Below, in pieces: positions 34,575-37,941 of a DNA stretch of 37,941 nucleotides. The position numbers and the translations under genes are program-made. How positions within the stretch are numbered: the stretch's first letter is position 1; every line of letters starts with the position of its first letter. The notes under the pieces are model-generated. The model saw nothing but the letters and a program-made list of their open reading frames with translations. It was not told the origin of the DNA and made no database searches. Source of the DNA: Leptolyngbyaceae cyanobacterium CSU_1_4 (lineage in GTDB: Bacteria > Cyanobacteriota > Cyanobacteriia > Elainellales > Elainellaceae); contig JAAUPA010000015.1 of the NCBI GenBank assembly GCA_012034615.1, positions 1-37,941 of the forward strand, read 5' to 3'.

Positions 34575-36062
34575 CTAGAAGTCGAAGTAAATATAGGGTG
34601 CGCTTTCGTTGGGTGCTAGCAGCCATGCCAGGTAGAAGCAGAGAGGAACCAGCAGCAGTTTGGCTGCCCAACTGAGCTGAAGTTTTAAGCTACGGGTGAG
34701 GGCATAAGCCATGCCCATGCCTGCAACTAACAGCAAAAGCATGAGGGTGATGTGCAAGCGATCGCTTTGTAACGTTTCGACATAAACCTTGGGCGCAAAC
34801 TGAATATCGGCAGGATGACCCCAGAGGCGAGTGATTGCTAACCCCGAATCTTTTAAGTTGGGCAAGCGAAAGAACAGCCAGGTTGTGAACACCATCGTTT
34901 GCGTCATGATCCAACCTGCGATCGCGCCTGGAATCGTTTTCCACCACCGCTGGAGCCAGGGCAAATCTTTAGAAATGGAGTCTGTGAGGCGATGCATGAT
35001 CAGCGCTAAGCCATGCAGCCCGCCCCAAACGATAAACCCCCAATTGTCGCCGTGCCAAATCCCTGCCAACAGCATCACAACCAGCAAATTTAAGCAGGTG
35101 CGAAAGAGCCCATGGCGCGAGCCGCCCAACGGAAAATAGAGATAGTTGCGCAGCCAGTCGCCCAGTGTCATGTGCCAACGTCGCCAAAAATCGGCAATGC
35201 TGGTGCAAAAGTAAGGAAAATCAAAGTTGGGCGGTAGCTCAAACCCTAGCAAAATTGCGGTTCCTCTTGCCACATCCACATATCCACTAAAGTCTAAATA
35301 AAGCTGAAGTCCGTAGGCGAAGGTTCCTAGCCAAATATCACCGCTACCCGCTCGTTCTAAATTGCTAAAGGTCAGATTTACCAACGTTGCCAAATGATCG
35401 GCAAGCAGAAGCTTTTTAACGGCTCCGCAGGCAATGAGCCACAGCCCTTCTGATATTTGGCTGGGCACTGGAAAATGAACAGTTTGCAACTGGGCAATGA
35501 AGGGATGAAAGCGGGTTATGGGTCCTGAAATGAGTTTTGGAAAAAACAGTTTGTAAGCCGCAAATTCTAAAAAACTTTGGCTAGCGATCGCCCCTCTATA
35601 AACGTCTACTAGATAGGCAATGCATTCAAAGCTAAAAAAGCTGATGCCCAGAACTGAAAAATATTGCCGAAACCAATTAGCATTCACGGCTGCCCTAGGC
35701 GCAATCGCCCCCCAGCTTTCTAACAAAAACGGTATGTACTTAAACCCCAACAGCAGCAATAAATTTAGCCCAATTCCCACCCACAGCAATCTCAAGCGCC
35801 GACGGTTCCAATCTTGCTGGGCAAATTCCCACTCTTTATTCTCAATTCGCCAGTCTAGGGGCGCACCGAGCGCTTTGCCCATCAAAAAAGTAATTAAGGT
35901 AATGCCCAACAACAGCACTACAAACTCAATTTGCAGCGAGCAATAAAACACCAAACTCGCTATTAAAAGCACAACAAGGCGCAGCGATCGCCCTTCAACC
36001 GCCCAGTAAATTCCTAGGGTGCTGAGGAGAAAGATCGCATAGGTAATAGAAAGGAATGTCAT
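34575..36062 (-). CDS. MBOAT-family membrane-bound O-acyltransferase (AlgI-like)
   Basis: 495 residues with about ten membrane helices, beginning MTFLSITYAIFLLSTLGIYW. The MBOAT signature is seen in FFSFECIAYLVDVYRG, FFPKLISGPITRF, DFWRRWHMTLGDWLRNYLY and the catalytic-His region MLLAGIWHGDNWGFIVWGG. AlgI-like proteins move acyl (often acetyl) groups across the membrane to extracellular polysaccharide. The usual SGNH/AlgJ-like partner gene is not adjacent: the neighbours are a small unknown and a DUF721 gene. The substrate is therefore unknown. Confidence 0.92.
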   Translation of the reverse strand: MTFLSITYAIFLLSTLGIYWAVEGRSLRLVVLLIASLVFYCSLQIEFVVLLLGITLITFLMGKALGAPLDWRIENKEWEFAQQDWNRRRLRLLWVGIGLNLLLLLGFKYIPFLLESWGAIAPRAAVNANWFRQYFSVLGISFFSFECIAYLVDVYRGAIASQSFLEFAAYKLFFPKLISGPITRFHPFIAQLQTVHFPVPSQISEGLWLIACGAVKKLLLADHLATLVNLTFSNLERAGSGDIWLGTFAYGLQLYLDFSGYVDVARGTAILLGFELPPNFDFPYFCTSIADFWRRWHMTLGDWLRNYLYFPLGGSRHGLFRTCLNLLVVMLLAGIWHGDNWGFIVWGGLHGLALIMHRLTDSISKDLPWLQRWWKTIPGAIAGWIMTQTMVFTTWLFFRLPNLKDSGLAITRLWGHPADIQFAPKVYVETLQSDRLHITLMLLLLVAGMGMAYALTRSLKLQLSWAAKLLLVPLCFYLAWLLAPNESAPYIYFDF

Positions 36063-36112
36063 GGATCAGGAGGGGATAAAAGGAGGTAGCTGCACATTAC
36101 TCTCGCCGCAGA

Positions 36113-36682
36113 TTACTCTCGCCCGAACTGCTGCGCCGCACACACCGAACAGACCTGCCAGCGGCTCAATTCTCCTGGCGGTGTTGGACATTGGCAAGCC
36201 GGACACAAAGGCAAATGCTGCGCCCGCGATCGCATCACTCTGGCCCAATTCCGAAAAGCAGACTGAGAATCAGGAGCAACCGGAGCCGCACTGACAGGAG
36301 GCACGAGATGGGCTAACCGACTTGGATGGTCTCGCCAAAGGATAGCGGATTCTGAAATATTTGCAGCAATCAAACTGTATTCCGATCGCCATTGCGCCGT
36401 AGAAAACCGAATGTCGGTCAGATTAAAAGTCATTAGGGCATTTAACTTCTCCAAAATTCGGACGCGCTCAAAGCCCAAATTCTGCGCCCAAGCCGAGCTA
36501 GAAGTCGCAACTAGTAGCACCCGTCGTTGAATACCCGTCGGGCGGGTTTGGGATGCCACCGCCTCTCCTACGACAGATGACCACCGAGACAAAATCTGCT
36601 GAAGTTGCTGTCTGCCTTTCCAGCTATCCTGACTTTCTAAATCTCCTAAAATTTGACTGAGAGATGGAATGGGCTTGACCAT
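36113..36682 (-). CDS. DUF721 (DciA-like) protein with C-terminal zinc ribbon
   Basis: 189 residues. The N-terminal 95 residues match DUF721: LSQILGDLESQDSWKGRQQL, WSSVVGEAVASQTRPTGIQ and SAWAQNLGFERVRILEKLN. DciA proteins of this family are involved in loading the replicative helicase DnaB in bacteria lacking DnaC. The C-terminus adds a likely zinc ribbon, CPAC and CSVCAAQQ, with two CxxC pairs 17 residues apart. Between them lies a Pro/Ala-rich linker. The function in cyanobacteria is inferred. It lies 50 bases upstream of the MBOAT gene on the same strand. Confidence 0.78.
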   Translation of the reverse strand: MVKPIPSLSQILGDLESQDSWKGRQQLQQILSRWSSVVGEAVASQTRPTGIQRRVLLVATSSSAWAQNLGFERVRILEKLNALMTFNLTDIRFSTAQWRSEYSLIAANISESAILWRDHPSRLAHLVPPVSAAPVAPDSQSAFRNWARVMRSRAQHLPLCPACQCPTPPGELSRWQVCSVCAAQQFGRE

Positions 36683-36941
36683 GGTGCAGACTACCTATGT
36701 CTCGAAAGCATTTCTCAAAAAATTAGATATCATTAGCCATTGAGATCGCAGAATATCTTTAAATTGTGTCGATCGCCTGTTCAACTGATCTCGATCGGGG
36801 TCTGACCCTAGGTTTAGCACTTTTATCCCAAGCTTCCTCCCTCTTGTATTGAGTGCGTTCAACTCCCCTCCCTTTGCCCCAATTATTTACAAAACTTACA
36901 AATGTTTACCCAGTTACCATCCGGCAGGAGTAAATCCCAGA

Positions 36942-37941
36942 ATGCGCCCTTCCTCCGTTGAGCCCTTTAGCCCCGATCCTTCCGCCTTGCATCCCATGCT
37001 GCAAAAAGCTTTGGATAACTTGGATGTGCAGTTAGAAGACGAGCTGACTCGTTACCGTCAGCAGCGTTATCGGCAGTTGGGAAGAACGCGTCAGCCGGAT
37101 TTAGCCCCACCGCGCAAAAGTCCTTCAGTCGCTCCGGCTCCCCTCACGCCGCCTCTGCCGTCTTTAACCGATTATGCGCCAGATGACACGCTGCCTCAGC
37201 CCATAAACTTGGATATTTGGGAAACAGACGCTTCTGACGCTCCCTCTTCGTCTCATCTCTCTAACTTCGATGCCCGGCGAGTCGTGCGGGAAATGCGCGC
37301 TGCGCCGATCGCCCCTCAGCCGCCCAAGTTCACCCAGGATTATTTTGCCTCTTCAGAAGAGTTACTCAAAAGTGGCTCCTCACCCGCAGCCCAACCTAGC
37401 GATCGCCCGTCCACTCTGTTAGATACGCTCCTAACGCCTTTGGGGGTTGGCTCTATGCTGCTGCTGCTACTCTCCAGCATTAGTTTAGGATATGTCATTC
37501 TGTATCCCTCTAGTCTTGGCTTTCTGGCAGCTCTAGGGCGGGAGAGCGATCAGAAATCGATCGCTGCCCCCACCTCACCCCACGAAAATCAATCGCTCTC
37601 TCCCAACCTAGCCTCTGACGAATTTATCGATGTTAACCTCAACACCCTGAGCCAGCTTCCCAAGAACGATCGCCCCTCAACCGTTGTCACTGTCCCACAA
37701 ACGGCTAAACCCGCGCTTTCACCCACAGAACGCCCCACAGAACGCCCCACAGAGCCGAACAGCCCTCTGACGGATGCACCTAGGCTTTCTGCTGCGGTGA
37801 TTGAGCCGCCCCTTGAAACAATTACTCTTCCCTCTCGACCTGTCATTCGTCAGCCTGCTGCTCCTGCTGCTGTGCCGTCCGCTCCACAGACCGCCGCCGT
37901 TGCACCCGCGCCATCCCCTGCGCCCCCTGCCCTTGCCGAGG
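36942..37941 (+). CDS. Proline-rich single-pass membrane protein, 3' end outside the window
   Basis: An open frame of 333 codons runs off the right edge without a stop. The ATG at 36942 (MRPSSVEPFSPDPSALHPML) has AGGAG 11 bases upstream. Residues 20-45 form a charged helix (LDNLDVQLEDELTRYRQQRY). One membrane helix lies at about 170-190 (LGVGSMLLLLLSSISLGYVI). Before and after it the chain is Pro/Ser/Ala-rich with acidic stretches, including three TERP repeats coded by a 12-base tandem repeat (about 37727-37756). A folded periplasmic domain may follow beyond the edge (I recall a SPOR domain in similar cyanobacterial proteins, but none is visible here). Topology: cytoplasmic N-terminus, periplasmic C-terminus. 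Confidence 0.8.
   Translation, partial: MRPSSVEPFSPDPSALHPMLQKALDNLDVQLEDELTRYRQQRYRQLGRTRQPDLAPPRKSPSVAPAPLTPPLPSLTDYAPDDTLPQPINLDIWETDASDAPSSSHLSNFDARRVVREMRAAPIAPQPPKFTQDYFASSEELLKSGSSPAAQPSDRPSTLLDTLLTPLGVGSMLLLLLSSISLGYVILYPSSLGFLAALGRESDQKSIAAPTSPHENQSLSPNLASDEFIDVNLNTLSQLPKNDRPSTVVTVPQTAKPALSPTERPTERPTEPNSPLTDAPRLSAAVIEPPLETITLPSRPVIRQPAAPAAVPSAPQTAAVAPAPSPAPPALAE

Overview
The window comes from a cyanobacterial chromosome, most likely a filamentous, Leptolyngbya-like species. The octamer GCGATCGC and its core recur throughout (for example 236-243). Several proteins are typical of cyanobacteria: a ferrochelatase with a C-terminal chlorophyll-binding-type helix, DUF3531-like and DUF2555-like proteins, a PspA/IM30 protein and a long GAF-domain protein. 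There are no rRNA or tRNA genes, CRISPR array or prophage that I can see. Most of the window is core housekeeping; accessory content is one TnpB element and several families of small palindromic or tandem repeats. The genus is inference.

Layout. 1-335: a MITE-like hairpin and a tandem repeat. 336-5664: a MalK/UgpC-type ABC ATPase, a putative K+ channel with two NAD-binding RCK domains, and cysS. 5840-8148: a His-rich COG0523/CobW zinc-chaperone-type GTPase and a HAD hydrolase. 8266-11192 (minus): mreB-mreC-mreD. 11348-12642: a TnpB-only IS605-type element. 12938-16107: ssb, a DUF3531-like gene, a slipin and pyrD. 16435-21122: a multi-GAF protein convergent with the penicillin-binding protein 2 gene mrdA. 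21450-23562: a partner-switching set (STAS antagonist, response-regulator/PP2C phosphatase, anti-sigma ATPase). 23656-25749 (minus): a tyrosine recombinase, a methyltransferase and a 51-residue membrane protein. 25964-30763: hemH, cdsA, cbiT and purH. 30938-34542: a serine hydrolase, a DUF2555-like protein, coaBC, PspA/IM30 and a small unknown. 34575 to the end: an MBOAT acyltransferase, a DUF721/DciA-like protein with a zinc ribbon, and a membrane-anchored proline-rich protein cut by the window end.

The strongest region-wide signal is technical or evolutionary. Eight genes (ABC ATPase, cysS, CobW GTPase, ssb, GAF protein, mrdA, cdsA, pspA) are broken by single-base frame changes, nearly all in short homopolymers. 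Several of them are essential in bacteria, so base-calling error is the likeliest cause; I give the reconstructed full spans. The most biologically suggestive signals are: a family of about 100-150 bp palindromic elements bounded by CTAG, two of which supply the stop codon of the adjacent gene; the intact TnpB with its ends and possible guide; the complete partner-switching module; and the channel with an N-terminal region I recall from unrelated cyanobacterial proteins. I found no clear new multi-gene defence or biosynthetic system.
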